In this document: in pieces, positions 33,601 through 45,253 of the stretch
Layout: each line of letters opens with the position of its first letter
How positions within the stretch are numbered: position 1 is the first letter of the stretch
From: Pseudeuparius sepicola
Taxonomy: Eukaryota; Arthropoda; Insecta; Coleoptera; Anthribidae
Direction of reading: 5' to 3'
Assembly (NCBI GenBank): GCA_963920635.1
Contig: OY987308.1
Span: forward strand, 21,481,096 to 21,545,095
DNA: 64,000 nucleotides
Notes under the pieces: generated by a model
What the model saw: the letters and a program-made list of their open reading frames with translations, nothing else
What the model was told of the DNA's origin: nothing
Databases searched by the model: none
Made by a program: the position numbers and the translations under genes

Positions 33601-35161
33601 TACCTCATACCTATCAAAAGTCTCACGTATTTTATAATACCCATAGAGGTTTGACTCCTTCCTGGGATTCATTATTCAAAGACCCAAAAGAGATTGAAAA
33701 AGTGCCCAAAAGTATTTTATTTTTGGCATTTCGTTACATACAGAGGTACCATATAACGTATACTACACGGGCGTAGCCAAGGGGGGGGGGTTTCGGGGGT
33801 TCAAACCCCCCCGAAATAAGCAAAATATTACCTAATATTATACCGAAAAAATACGAGGAGTGAAGAGTTAAATTATTATTACGTTTGAATATATGTAGTA
33901 ATAGTAGCGCCTAGCGCCATCTTTTGACGAGAGGCAGACGCAGTTGCAGCCGAACTATTTTGTATTGTAGGGACACTTTGCGTTGTTTCTCGATTATTCG
34001 CCACGCCCCTCGGTCGAAATGAGCGGAACTTTGTGGAAGTTCGTGGAAGTTTCTGGACGGCTACTGGGCTGCTATATAAGCGGCGCCGCGGCGCGTGACC
34101 GCGCTTACGGCAGTATTGTTCCATGCGAACTCGAAGCGAATAAAAGTGAAAAGTGGTACACGAATACTGAAGAGAATTAAGTGTACCGTGTAAGTGAGTA
34201 ATTTTAGTGCGCTGTTATTCGATGACCTTGTTAAGGATAGATACGTGAATCATTATTACTGTCGAAAAATGGAGGGGAAAAAAAGGAAGGGTGATAAACT
34301 TAAAGGTATGGACTACTGGAAAAAGTGGTGTAGTCAAGGTCAAGGGGTTTCTAATAAAGAAACAAATTTGGATTTAGCTATCAAAGCTTCAGCTACCTTG
34401 CATGCTGATAAGAAGACTGCCTACCCCGAAATCTAGTTTGGAATGCCTAGATATGTGCGATAAAAACCTTTATCCTAATATTTACACATTACTACAAATC
34501 TTGGCTACCATTCCTGTATCCACTGCTACCCCAGAAAGGTCTTTCTCGAGCCTAAGGAGACTGAAAAACTATTTACGAAACACTACAAGTGAAAACAGAC
34601 TTAATGGTTTGGCTCTAATGAACATTCACTATGGAACAGAAATTCATGCAGATGAAGTAGTGGATATATTTAAAAGAAAAAGCCGAAGATTTATTCTTTA
34701 ATGGTTTTAGATTTAGCGCAGAGGAACGAAATTAATTTATCCATTTCATTTCAAGTTAAGAACTTTATAAATATGTCGTAGTTTTTCGGATGAATATATA
34801 GATATTAAATTTCATGTAAGTATATTTTTGTTGTTTTATTTACTTCTCAAACTAAACCCCCCCCAAAACTAAATCCTGGCTACGCCCGTGGTATACTACC
34901 TTCACTTACCCTTACGGTCAAATTCCCAGAGAGCACCTCATACTTAAACTTCGTTATGTCGTATGCGTTCGACGGTCCTATGACTTTATTGCCGTTGCTC
35001 AGGTGCCAATAGAAGAAGAGGTGGTCCTCGTCGTTGCTCCTGCACTTCAACACGACGGTCTCCCCGTAGGGCACTTCCCTCACCGGAATCGAGGCCGAGT
35101 TCTCTTCGCACGCCCCCACCGCCAACGCGCAGAGCAGCACCGCCAGCGCCAGCGACGGCAT
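30678..35161 (-). CDS. Single-Ig-domain type I membrane protein, four exons, 223 aa
   Basis: The exons are 35161-34910, 31229-31098, 31043-30932 and 30853-30678. All junctions are GT..AG (donors GTAAGT, GTAAAA, GTAAAA) and phases agree (0, 0, 1). Exon one encodes a signal peptide (MPSLALAVLLCALAVGA) and the first half of an Ig fold, with the first Cys in VVLKCRS and the core Trp in FFYWHLSN; NLT is a glycosylation sequon. Exon two completes the fold with EEEGIYYCAS, the usual D/E-x-G-x-Y-x-C signature. Exon three is the membrane helix (ILVALIVLVILSGVGYVVY) followed by a basic stop-transfer stretch, WRDRYRYPRY. Exon four is a cytoplasmic tail, very acidic at first (EEDEDDDSGEE) then Ser/Thr-rich. 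The role is probably cell-surface recognition or adhesion; the exact family is not recognised. Intron one is 3.7 kb and contains a hAT relic. Confidence 0.85.
31230..33350. other. Intron one of the Ig-domain gene, 3' part
   Basis: It is very AT-rich noncoding DNA. Apart from the 32411-32445 hairpin I see only short AT tracts. Confidence 0.6.
32411..32445. repeat. Perfect 16-bp hairpin with TAC loop
   Basis: TTATATCCTGAGGCGC, then TAC, then the exact complement. Weaker pairing continues outward (TTCTCGCATA against CAATGCTCGGTGAA). It resembles the tips of the hairpins at 41494-41606 and 54889-55006 in having a GAGGCG..TAC core. Confidence 0.8.
33352..33681. mobile_element. 330-bp MITE with CTTTGAATAAAGAA ends
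   Basis: The left end CTTTGAATAAAGAACCCCAG and the right end TCCTGGGATTCATTATTCAAAG are inverted copies over about 30 bp. The same end sequence recurs at 39775-39815, 52830-52890 and 55690-55735. Short frames inside are not genes. Confidence 0.7.
34194..34436 (+). pseudogene. hAT transposase N-terminal remnant
   Basis: An open frame of 80 codons with a basic start (MEGKKRKGDKLKGMDYWKKW) that runs out in a stop after KKTAYPEI. It overlaps the next fragment in another frame, consistent with an internal deletion joining the first and last parts of the gene. It cannot encode an active enzyme. Confidence 0.45.
34402..34701 (+). pseudogene. hAT transposase C-terminal dimerisation domain remnant
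   Basis: The frame contains IPVSTATPERSFSSLRRLK followed by NYLRNTTSENRLNGLALMN, the characteristic C-terminal hAT dimerisation region (Dimer_Tnp_hAT). It also reads YPNIYTLLQILAT just before. The RNase-H-like catalytic core upstream is missing. It is the last surviving part of the transposase in the 33766-34890 element. Confidence 0.85.
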
Positions 35162-35400
35162 GTCGGTAACGAAGCTGTGGAAACGGCCCCCTTTCCCGCC
35201 TAGGGCGGAAATGAACCCTTTGTACGGCTTCGGCGAAAATGAGCGCGCCGACGACGTTAGGTAACTGGCGCGGTGACGCCGACGTGTACCGGCAAAATTA
35301 GAACAGGAGTCGGACGTCGTCGCCGCCGAGTGTCGAGCCTCCAAGTGGGAGGAGCGACGGGTGGACGGACGTGCGAAAATAGAGTAGGCATTTTTCGAAA
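35162..35400 (-). promoter_or_regulatory. Probable 5' UTR and promoter of the Ig-domain gene
   Basis: A GC-rich, CpG-containing block directly upstream of the ATG, unlike the AT-rich surroundings. No clear TATA box is visible. A poly-T run and MITE sequence begin beyond it. Confidence 0.4.
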
Positions 35401-35432
35401 AAAAAAAAATGCGGGAATGAAAATCGATCATA

Positions 35433-36425
35433 CAGGGTGGTTCGGTTTTAAGGCACCAAACTGTAACAACAGGTGACAGATCTTCAAGAAATAACCGCTC
35501 TTTCTCGTATAAACTGTATCTTTTTAAGGCCTTGTAAAAAAGTTGCGGGGTGTTAATTTTTAAAAAATATATACAGGGCGAGTCACATCTAAAGGCAGAG
35601 CCGAAAAACAAGGTAGAATTCGCTAAAATAAGCACATATGCTTAATAAACATAAGCTCAAAAACGCTTGGTTCTCCATACACAGCGTGTTGAAACTTTTC
35701 CTAAAATAACATATATATATTTTTTAATTTCTTTCGAGTCCGTTTAGGAATTCCAACCAAATTTGGTACATATAATGGGTTGTCATTTTTTTGCAATAAT
35801 TTGGCCCTGTTTAGATGACCATCGGCGTAGATACAAATAATTTTATTTTAAGTGCCAGCATAATCGCCTTGGCACTAGTTTAAAAAATCCGAAATTACGA
35901 AGAAACTGTACCAGATATAAAAAAATACCAAGAGGCGCTTTTTATTCCAAATTTTAATGGGCTATCCAAAAAAAATGTGTTTTTCACAGAACCGTACTAT
36001 TTTTTGTACAATTATTATTTACAGTAACTATTTGTATCTACGCCGCTGGTCATCTGAACGGGGTAAAATTATTCCACAAAATGGAAACCGTCCAATGATG
36101 AATGTGTACCAAATTTCGTTGGAATTCCTAAATAGACTCGAAAGAAAATTAAAAAAATATGTTATTTTTGGAAAAATTGCAATAGTCTGTATATGGAGAA
36201 CCAAGCGTTTTTGAGCTAATGTTTATTAAGCATATATGTACTTATTTTAGCGAGTTCTACCTCGTGTTTTCGGCTCTGCCTTTAGATGTGACTCACCCTG
36301 TACATGGACTTTATTGAATATTTACCAAACTAGTTGAGATATTTAATTAATATTTGGTGCACGTTATAACGGCATGGGTTAGCATAAAACCTGTTAATAT
36401 CAAACACCTTCAGCAACCAGTGGTG
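35433..36425. mobile_element. Family F MITE arm interrupted by a foldback element
   Basis: It begins TA|CAGGGTGGTTCGGTTTTAAG and matches the left arm of 59122-60791, through 'GGCCTTGTAAAAAAGTTGC' and on the far side of the insert through 'ACTTTATTGAATATTTACCA' and 'TAACGGCATGGGTTAGCAT'. No right arm is present, so this copy is truncated near 36425. Confidence 0.75.
35574..36300. mobile_element. 727-bp foldback element (family G) inserted in family F
   Basis: It is a long imperfect palindrome: CAGGGCGAGTCACATCTAAA at the left and its complement ending CACCCTG at the right, with arms of about 290 bp and TA on both sides. 'CATCTAAAGGCAGAGCCGAA', 'ACGCTTGGTTCTCCATA' and 'CTCGAAAG/CTTTCGAG' lie at mirrored positions. 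It encodes nothing. Confidence 0.85.
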
Positions 36426-36456
36426 GAGAAGTGGGTAATTAATATACAATTTTGGT

Positions 36457-37072
36457 TTAAAAAAAATGAATCCCTTGTCTTTGCGTCCAGTATCTAGCAG
36501 TTTTATCCTATTAACACAGGTTTTATAAGTAGGTAGATTTGTTTGTGATAACATGAAATTTCCATGCACATGAAGAAAATGGCATGCACACTGCACAGAC
36601 CGTTAGGTGAATTGCAGAAGAATAAACACTATTTTGGAATTATGGGATGATCTGATCAACCAGCTGAAGAAGCGAAAATTCTATATATGATTTTGGAAGA
36701 GTATTTTGTAACGTACGCAAAAATGAAAATAGAAAATTTTGTTTATAGCTCCAAAGCGAACCAATAGCCTTACATATGTATAAAGAAAAAACTGAAAAAT
36801 CTAATGCGTTTTATGCTTACTTACACTACAACTAGCCACGGACTTCATTTCAAACCAAAAGGTACCCAAATACTCTTGTTTGCTTTTTAGACTCGCTCTT
36901 CTTAAGAAAATGTATGGAAATATGCCATACGAACTTGTCAAATTAGAGGGACATAACAAACAAATATTTTATTTTATTTTGGAAATTAAATTCGTTGTAA
37001 CAGACACATTTGCATGTTTTTATTTTATAAAAGATTCTGCAATAATGGTGTTTTAACATTAAACCACATCTT
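36457..37072 (+). mobile_element. Family D internal fragment without ends
   Basis: It matches the interior of 62283-63043 and 43795-45246 from 'TGTCTTTGCGTCCAGTA' to 'TTAACATTAAACCAC' but lacks both termini. It abuts the truncated family F arm, suggesting a deletion or recombination joint. Confidence 0.8.
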
Positions 37073-37747
37073 ATTAACAATCAAAAACTGACAAACCTGC
37101 AAAGTTTTTTTTTACATTTTGCTTTTTGTTCCGAACAAATTAGCCATAGCCTACTACCCACTAATTGCACACAAAAGCAAATTGTAGAAAATCTTAAATT
37201 CTGAGCTTGTTTTTAAAAATAATCGTATATAAGTATATATCTTTGGAAAGCCCACATTATGCCTACTAAAAAATGTATTATACAGGGTGTTCCATTTAAA
37301 AAAATATATGTTTGCTTCATAACTTAAGAACGGAAGGTCCTAGAAAAAACTGACTACGCCACTGGATTCTACGGAAAAAATTCTATAAGAATACGTTTTC
37401 ACTTCTTCGATAAGTTTAAAGGTAACTGAGATACGGGGGGTGGGGCCTCAAAAGTGATACTTTTCAATTTCACCCGGTATCTCAAAAATCAAAAGGGCTA
37501 TGCAAATTCTGCTGACGCCATCTTTAATTTTACAAAAAAGTAGTAAACTGTTGCGAAAACCGCAACCCTCTATCTTGAAAAATAAGGGAAATATACCCCA
37601 CAAAAGTGCTGAAAATGGGATACCCGTACGACATTAAAATGTATTGATGTAGATTTTACTTGTAAACAAAAATGTCCTGTTTGAAATTTTTCGTATGTGT
37701 CATGGTTTCATGGCAAATTTGATTTTTTTTTATAAAAAAAAAACATG
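37073..37747. other. AT-rich repeat debris, no gene
   Basis: Contains a TACAGGGTGTTCC MITE end near 37284 and, at 37640-37735, a family F segment ('TTTTCGTATGTGTCATGGTT') also seen at 59505 and, inverted, near 59930. No coding signal. Confidence 0.5.
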
Positions 37748-37838
37748 CAGGGTGCCCCAGTTGTAAACCACTTTTTTGCTCAAAATAAAATTTACTATCG
37801 TTTATTTCAAAATTGTGGTATATAACTGGGACTCCCTG
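37748..37838. mobile_element. 91-bp MITE with CAGGG ends
   Basis: CAGGGTGCCCCAGTTGTAAA at the left; TATAACTGGGACTCCCTG at the right, complementary over about 20 bp, with TA at the right flank. Confidence 0.6.
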
Positions 37839-37839
37839 T

Positions 37840-39496
37840 ACCTGTAAATAATTAAAAATTACTTTTTTAGTTTTTCTAAAAATGTGGCGCATTTTTTATG
37901 TTTTGGACCGAACCCAGGCGATATACACACGTGAGAGCGTTTTCGCAAAAGGTTCAACGTGTTCGCCCGACAAAAATAATTATGACGTTCGAGTATGCAC
38001 TCTGAAATATCGCGCAAAATAATTAGTCATAAGATATACCTAATCTACGGGACGTTGCCAAATAATTTTTGGAAATTAAAAAAAACTTCTTGGGACAACA
38101 AAAAACTGTAAGTAGATAAATGATTTGTGACGCATTTTTGGGTTAGTTTATTTTATAAAACAAACAACATTCAGTTACACAATCTTCAACATTAATTGTC
38201 ATTTTATTATTACAAATAGAATATTTATTTTTCCGGAATGAAAATTACGTTAGAATTGACAATGTTTTTTTTAATATACTTGAACCAAACAATAATACGC
38301 AGGTTGAGCTAAATATTGTCGAAAATATTTACACAATATAACATTACATTTTTCTATTCACAACGGGTTATTTATACGCTTGAAGTCTAGGTATGATTGA
38401 GAATTTGTTACTTTATAAAAATACGTAAAAATCCACGAATACTGGCTAGGTAATAATATCACTAGAGTAATACATGTTATTTTTGAGATTGAAGTTTAGA
38501 AACTACATATTTACAACGTTATCACAGCTCGTATATAAAAAAATAAATAGTAGGTAACATTTCTATATACGTATACATAAAAGAAAAATTAATATTTACC
38601 CGTTTACACTTTTGTTATATTGTTTATGGATTCCAATGGTATACAGTCTTGAATTTATGCTTAGATAACAAATAATATTTATTTTTGTTTTTTTTTTTAC
38701 ATCAAAATTTTGCCCACTAAGTACACAAAATCCTTTCTGTCCTCAAATATCTGCAAAGCGTATTTTTTCCCCAATGTTCTTTATTTTAATTTCTACTTAA
38801 AAACTCTGACTACGCTACTTTTGACAGTAATTATACGACCTTCTTTCTTCGAGTAGGTACGAATTTTACACTATTGTTAATCTGGCACTATTTGGATTTT
38901 TTTTGTTACTATATATTATTTGTTATCTAATCCACAATGACATATTAGTTCAAGTCAAGTAACCTATTATCTTTTTCTTCAAATGTAAAGTCTTCATTTA
39001 GATATAATATATTCGAAAAATAATACAAATAAAGAATAATTAAAATAAGAAAAAATATCTGAATGTCTTTATAGTCCACATTTTTCTATACGATCCGGTA
39101 ATATTTTAACGAAATCTAAAATAAAAAAGAATAAAAAATAAAAGTAATCTTGATGTTCAAAAAATATATATACTTACCAAATTTGTATGGATAAAAAACA
39201 TTTAAATAATTGCCTTATTTATTAAAAAAATCAAACCTAAAAAAACACATTTGAAAATTCAAATGTGAAACCAAACCAAAAACAACGAAAAAAAACCGAC
39301 TTGTAAAAAATCTTTGGGAATAATGTATACCGGTGTCGATCTGCCAATTTTTAACAAATGCCAGGGAAACTTCACGAAAAAAAAACTGTCTAGAAAATCT
39401 ACGAACCTACGTCACCCTCAGCGAGCTGGGCGAAGGGCTGCAGGCCCTGCTCGCCCCCTGCTGCCTGATCGTGGGCGGCTGCAGCTTGACGTGACG
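37840..39496. other. Very AT-rich stretch, possibly 3' UTR of the exon at 39497
   Basis: No repeats, frames or sites stand out. If 39497-39589 is a terminal exon on the minus strand, its 3' UTR lies here; several TTTATT sequences could serve as polyadenylation signals. Confidence 0.4.
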
Positions 39497-39589
39497 TCAC
39501 AACGGGTACAGTTCGTGTTGGCCGACTGAGGAATAGTCCCCGGTACCCGAGGGGGTCTGCTCGGCCGCCTGGTGGTGACTGTTGAAGTA
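39497..39589 (-). CDS. Probable terminal exon, 30 codons; possible alternative GPCR C-terminus
   Basis: A strong acceptor (ATTCTCTTACAG) precedes a phase-0 frame beginning YFNSHHQAAEQTPSGTGDYS and ending GQHELYPL, with TGA at 39499-39497. The exon is much GC-richer than its surroundings, as coding exons here are. Its phase is compatible with the donor of the GPCR-tail exon at 51544-51460, making it a candidate alternative last exon, but it could equally end another minus-strand gene whose other exons I cannot see. No known motif is present. Confidence 0.45.
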   Translation of the reverse strand, partial: YFNSHHQAAEQTPSGTGDYSSVGQHELYPL

Positions 39590-41493
39590 CTGTAAGAGAA
39601 TATTTACAGTATGCGGGATGTCTTTCTAACGTTCTTGCTTTCGAACAAACAACATAGATATTATAGTTTATACTAATACAAGAAAAAACGGGTGAAAAAA
39701 GACAAATCAGTGGAGGTGTACGTACATACATAACACATACGCAACAGAAGTCTGGTCAAACGCAATGTTTGAATAAAGAATCCTTCCTGCCTGGGTGTTT
39801 TTATTCAAAGATAGACATGATAACAACTAGTACCATAGATAAAAGGAGACATAGATAGTCAGAGGCATTGTTAAAACCGCCCTGAAAAAATCCTGGCACA
39901 CCAACAATTCTCAAACTTTAATTTTGAAACAAAAACAAATTAAAACAGATAAATTGTAGTATCTTGGGACTCGATGGTAGGCTGAGGTATATGTGTTTTA
40001 ACTTAGTTATTAAGTCAGATCTTCGAATCAGTTTAATCAAAATAAAACTGCGCATGCTCCTGACCGTTTCAAACTTGTTTGGACTTCTGCCGAAACAAAT
40101 CTCTCAATTTTTATATAATTTTTTTTGCAAAATATTTAGAGTCGCGGAAATTTAAACAATGGCTCTGACAGCCTGCTGATCAGACTTCTGCTGCCATAAG
40201 ATATATTATATTTTCTGTGAAAAGTGTATAATACAAGGAAACGTTGCAAAAACTTACGAGGTGAAAAATCGAAAATACAAACAAACATATCTGCAAAATA
40301 TTGAAAATTTTAAAAGTTTCTAATTAGTCTCACCCACATTCGTCTGATTGAACGCCCGCCCCCCCCCCCCCTATCCACAGAACTAAATTAGTCCCACATC
40401 AATCAATACACCTCGTTTATAGCACCACAGGCATTGACGTAGGTTTACGAAGAACAAAAAGTCTTATATATTTTCTCGCAATTATCGAATTTTTAGTGGG
40501 TTTGTTTACGTAAATAGCAGTTTATAGTACAGGGTTTTTCCGTACATCTTTCAACCCCCCCCCCCTAGAACTGCCATTTTTAATCCCCTTACTTTGCTGT
40601 CGGTTTCGACGATTTTGAGACTCTTTAATGTCGATTTTTAAAAAAGTCCTTACACCGCCCCTTGGCTTTGCCTTCAAATATCCACCCCCACCCAATTAGG
40701 GCCTGCCCCGCGTCTCTATTTTTAAAGGTCCCTCGACCGTAGGTATATTATTTATAAAGTCAACCCTTTCATCCCACATAGGTGGCAGAATGCCTTTCTA
40801 CTCCTTGCTAATATCAGACGGTAAAATTGACCTTGATTTGAAGCTACAATATACCAGAATAATAATTATTATAAGAAATATAGCAAAAACGATACCTATT
40901 TTGCAGCATGCGGTGTTGCTTTCAAAGTTTGAAGAATAGAAAAAAAACATTGAGGGCTTTCATGCAAATAAACCAAAGTTGCGTTACACAAGGTATCTAG
41001 AACGAAAAATTTTATACGAAAGACACCCTGCATAACGGAACACCCTGTATAAGATGTACTAGAGTGGTTTTTAAGATATAACACATTTTTTAACACCCTC
41101 TCGCCTGTATTTTTGCAACAAACCCCATCTAAAAGCAAGGGCCCAGAGTTGTTTTTACAAGTAAAAACGTTTTAGCCATTTTCCCTTATGCTGATACAAC
41201 CCTCCCTCCTTTCCTGTGCCTTGTAATTCTATTACCATGTTTGGACGATGTTAAAAAATTATGTTTTAAGAGTTCTGCCGGGCAAAATGTCAAATCATAA
41301 ATTTCCTAGCCTGACTGCACCATTGGGGTATAAGAAAAAAAACAGAGTTTATTTTCATAAAAATGTTTGTGTTTACAGAGAAAATACATGTATTTTGCAT
41401 AAACTGGTAAATATATTCTATTTCGATCTTTCTGGAAATTATCACTATATGTATAGGCAGCCAAAGGTACCTAATAATTTTATATTATGATTA
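39590..41493. other. Noncoding, scattered MITE ends and poly-C runs
   Basis: Includes a CTTTGAATAAAGAA-type palindrome at 39775-39815, C runs at 40361-40372 and 40553-40564, and CACCCTG/AACACCCTGTAT MITE ends at 41026-41050. No supported gene. Confidence 0.5.
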
Positions 41494-41606
41494 TGTACCA
41501 AGGGACTAAAGCGCGTCATTTAATCCCGAGAGTGAAGATTGTTGCCCGAGCGTAAGCTAAGGCAACAATCACTCGAGGGATTAAAAATCACTAGTCTCGT
41601 GGTACA
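41494..41606. repeat. Hairpin element with GAGCGTAAGC tip
   Basis: Outer arms TGTACCAAGGGACTAAAG / CTAGTCTCGTGGTACA pair, inner arms TTTAATCCCGAGAGTG..ATTGTTGCC / GGCAACAATCACTCGAGGGA pair, and the tip is CGAGCGTAAGCTAAG. The architecture is very like 54889-55006. Confidence 0.75.
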
Positions 41607-41685
41607 TACGCTATTTTTTGCATCGCAGGAACTAAAATTTAAAAATTCACAAGACATTAAAATAAACATTCGACATTACCAATTT

Positions 41686-41955
41686 ACTACGATGCACAGT
41701 TGTAGCGAGGAAACTGTTTGAGATAGATGAAAATGAATTTCACATTTCTATCTTAACTTTTCAAGGGCTATACCTAATGGTGCTGGTACCAATTGGTACC
41801 ATGGTGCCAAAACTGGTACCAAAAGTTGGTACTTTGGTGCCAACCATCAGTTACACCACCGGATAGCTCTTGAAAAGTTAAGATGGGTATGTGAAATTCA
41901 TTTTGTTCTATCTCAACCAGTTTTGTTGCTACAACGATGCAGAGTAGTCAAAATG
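41686..41955. repeat. 270-bp foldback with a TTGGTACC-rich loop
   Basis: Arms of about 75-80 bp pair ('GAATTTCACAT', 'CTATCTTAACTTTTCAAG' and complements). The loop, about 41775-41860, repeats GGTACCAATTGGTACC and variants (TTGGTACC, TTGGTGCCAA) several times, alternating orientation. Confidence 0.75.
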
Positions 41956-42287
41956 CCTAACTATGTTCAACTGTTCATAGCTCAGAATCTACAAACTTTT
42001 TAAAAATGGCATCCTTCAGATGTGTTTAGAATTTTCCGTAGAATCCTAAAATATACAGGGTGTGCCATTTAAAAAATCATGTCATTTGTCACCACACTTT
42101 CGTGGTACTTACATCCTGTATAAATGAAAATATTTTTAAAAAATGTTATTTTTTGTTCCCCTACTTAATGTACATCAGTAAATAACCTAATTCACTCAGA
42201 TTCCGAGATGTTAACAAACTTATCGATATTTCCAACTGGCAGTATTGTTTTTGTATACTTTATTATACAGAGCAAAAATGTAAAATG

Positions 42288-43262
42288 CAGAATGCAGGGA
42301 CTCTTTAAAGTAAGGGGACCCAGCATTATACTTTCCAAAGTGAGGCCTATTCTTTCCTCATTCTAATGGTATCAGTGATGCCAAGTATGCCATATTAATG
42401 GAGAATCTATGAATATAACAGGTACTTTGATTGTAAGTAAAAATGAATAATGGTTTCCATGATTTCCAAAAATTAGACTTGACAATGTTGTGTCTACAAG
42501 TGCAGAATATGGCAACTGTCAAATGAAAGAAATTTATTTTATAGTTTAAATTGATTTCCAGCAATTATTTCCACGAATTTAAGTAATAAGTATGGTAAGT
42601 CAGTATAGTGCCGATTTTGCTTATTTAAGAATTTGTCGCTATTGCCATTATGTTACCAGTTTCCCCAATCGATTTGTAATATTATGTACGAGTATACTTG
42701 AACTTTCTTCCCTTGTTGAATGTATCTACCCAAAGAACTTTCACAGATTATAAAATTTTTGTAATTTTATTTCTCTCCCAAGGTACCTCACAAACTTAAA
42801 ATAAACTTGTAGTCCTAGATAAAAACTCTTTAAAAAACGACCTGACTGAAGCTACCTACTTAATAATTTAAAATTTACGAAATACGATTTTTGTTTTGAA
42901 CTACCTACTTATACGTAAAGCCCAGGATTACTAAAGGTGATACAAGAAAAATCTGGTTGCAATTATTGGGACTACTACAGGCGGCCGCATTACCTTTAAT
43001 TGACACATCTGAGTATCTGGAAGTTAGAAAACTTAAAAATTGTGAATTATGATGGGAAATATTTTGCCTCCTATAGAATCTATGGCACTGGCATGTCAAA
43101 TAAAACCTGATGGCAGTTGGACACTGACGTAAAACATAACCTTGTACCAGCCCCCTTGTGGTCTCCTTGGAGTCGACAGAAAACAAACTTCCCCTCAAGG
43201 CTTCACTTTTCCTATGTGATAGACTGTGACATGCTGGGTCCCCTTATTTTAAAGAGTCCATG
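42288..43262. mobile_element. Family E element, copy 1 (hAT-like MITE)
   Basis: The ends are CAGGGACTCTTTAAAGTAAG (left, 42295) and the complement at 43235-43262; the 8-bp GTAAAATG lies on both sides (42280-42287, 43263-43270). A CAGAATG duplicate precedes the left end. The interior has 'GGCGGCCGCATTACC' near 42981 and no transposase. The 42905-43198 minus frame recurs in other copies with changes and is not a gene. Confidence 0.85.
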
Positions 43263-43480
43263 GTAAAATGTGCCAAAAAATATGAAAAGTTTTTCTGTAA
43301 TATAAAATCACTTAACGGGGGTTCATCGCTCAAAAAAAAATCCCCAAAGCCCTTTACCTGCACACTCACGAATCCCATCTCTAATGATTCAGACCTTTCT
43401 CAAAGGGAGAATTATTACCCGTGAACTTCTTTGATGTCCCCATCGCTTGGCAGCTGCCTAAATTATAATAACTAGGTGAT

Positions 43481-43726
43481 TTGGGGAATTTGCCGTATTT
43501 ATATACAAAAAAGGGAGTTTGTGTATTTACACCGGGTATAATCATGCTTTTAACTGTAATTTCGGGTACCTTAGGTTCGAGTGTGCGCTCTGAAAATGCT
43601 CAAGAAGTTGTACATAACCTCGCCGAAACCCTCGTCCATCTAGAAACATCGATTAGACGCGTTATTAGCGACGTCGAGGCGACGTTCGCGGATGTCACAC
43701 ACGATTTTTTTTTGGGTGCAAAATAA
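43481..43726 (+). CDS. Possible coding fragment, unidentified
   Basis: Downstream of a possible acceptor (TTTCGGGTACCTTAG), a frame reads SENAQEVVHNLAETLVHLET and then SIRRVISDVEATFADV to TAA, giving amphipathic helix-like content and a GC level above the surroundings. The methionine-start version includes an unlikely N-terminal part. An adjacent minus frame is also open. No family is recognised; it is interrupted from what follows by a family D insertion at 43795. Confidence 0.2.
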   Translation: MGNLPYLYTKKGVCVFTPGIIMLLTVISGTLGSSVRSENAQEVVHNLAETLVHLETSIRRVISDVEATFADVTHDFFLGAK

Positions 43727-43794
43727 GCAGCGTGCTCGCGAGAGAGACAATATTTCATAATCACAACACTGCCGAAACATTTTTTGTGCAAATG

Positions 43795-45246
43795 CTGGAC
43801 CGACACTATATTAAAGACCCGAGCATGACGTCATATTTCATTGTTGTTTACGGACTGGGGTGGCGCCACTCGACGAAAAAAATGGCGACTTATTATAGGT
43901 TTTATAGGGGGGTATATAGTCAAATTATTTTAAGAAGTCCTTACTGGAACTGTCAATTGGTAATTTCGATATCCTAAGTTGGCATCAAAGCAGCAAAAAA
44001 TGCAACCGGGACATAAGTTCAGGTCAGTAACGAGCCCATTTGCACTAATAACACGAAAAGTTACAAGAACAAGAACAACACAGATAACGGTAAAACTCAC
44101 GAAACGTAGAAAACCCGCGAATATTTTCACTGCCGAATGTTTGAACGATCTGGAAAGCCTTCACTGTCATTTTGACACACCGAGCTAAATTTGCCTGAGT
44201 CCGCCCATAGACGCTGCCAAAAGCAGCTGATTATCACAAAATACCAAAATGAAAAGTGTTTCCATGACGTTTGAAATTATTATTCAAATGAGTTGTAGTC
44301 ATTGTTATTTTTATTTATAGCGGTATAATCGTGATTGCAATAAATAAATCATAAATCAATGAGTGACGTCATTAACTGGTTGAGACACATATACCAATGT
44401 TATACCCATGGGTAACAGAAAATTCCTAGGGATTTTGTGGAGAATGTCATCTGACAAAATCGGGACTTCTAGCTTACAGTAATCTGGGTATATTCTCGGT
44501 TATTGGTATGTGAGTTACTGACGTTTAAAATGTCCCAAATTTTAAATATCCAGCTTTATTACGATTTGCCTTCTTTTTACGCTAACAAATTGTCTTTGCG
44601 TCCAGTATTTAGCAGTATATCCTATTAACATATCTTTTATAGGTAGATTTGTTTGTGATAACATGAAATTTCCATGCACATGAAGAAAATGGATGCATAC
44701 TGCATACTGCACAGACCGTTAGGTGATTTGCAGACGAATAAACACTATTTTGGAATTATGGGATGATCTCATCAACTAGCTGAACAAGGGAAAATTCTAG
44801 ATATTATTTTGGAAGAGTATTTTGTAACGTATGCAAGAATGAAAAGATAAAATTTTGTTTATAGCTCCAAAGCGAACCAGTAGTCCTCCATAGAAAGAAG
44901 AAACTGAAAAATCTAATGCTTTTTATGCTTATACTTACACTACAACTAGCCACGGACTTCATTTCAAACCAAAAGGTACCAAATACTCTTGCTTGCTTTT
45001 AGACTAATTTTTCTTAAGAAAATGTATGGAAATATGCCATGTGAACTTGTCAAATTAGAGGGACACAACAAACAAATATTTTATTTTATTTTGGATATTA
45101 AATTCCCTGTAACAGATACATTTGCATGTTTTTATTTTATAAAAGATTCTGCAACATTAGACCACCGTCTAAATTTGTTTCGTCGCGTGGCGCCAGTGGC
45201 GATCGCTTGAGACAGGGCACAGGTCTTTAATATAGTGTTGGACCGG
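43795..45246 (+). mobile_element. Family D element, long copy
   Basis: Ends CTGGACCGACACTATATTAA and the complement at 45220-45246; GCAAATG flanks both sides (43788-43794, 45247-45253), a 7-8-bp duplication fitting hAT. Relative to 62283-63043 it has about 580 bp more (roughly 43918-44497). No transposase is recognised in the extra part; short frames there are not supported. Confidence 0.85.
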
Positions 45247-45253
45247 GCAAATG

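Larger units (their letters stand above)
33766..34890 (+). mobile_element. hAT transposon relic, 1,125 bp
   Basis: The inverted ends CACGGGCGTAGCC are exact over 13 bp, and the 8-bp duplication GTATACTA flanks the element (33758-33765 and 34891-34898), as expected for hAT. Internally it keeps short fragments of transposase in two frames. The element is far shorter than an autonomous hAT (usually 2.5-4 kb), so the middle has been deleted. It sits in intron one of the Ig-domain gene in the opposite orientation; its right flank ends 12 bp from that intron's donor. Confidence 0.93.
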
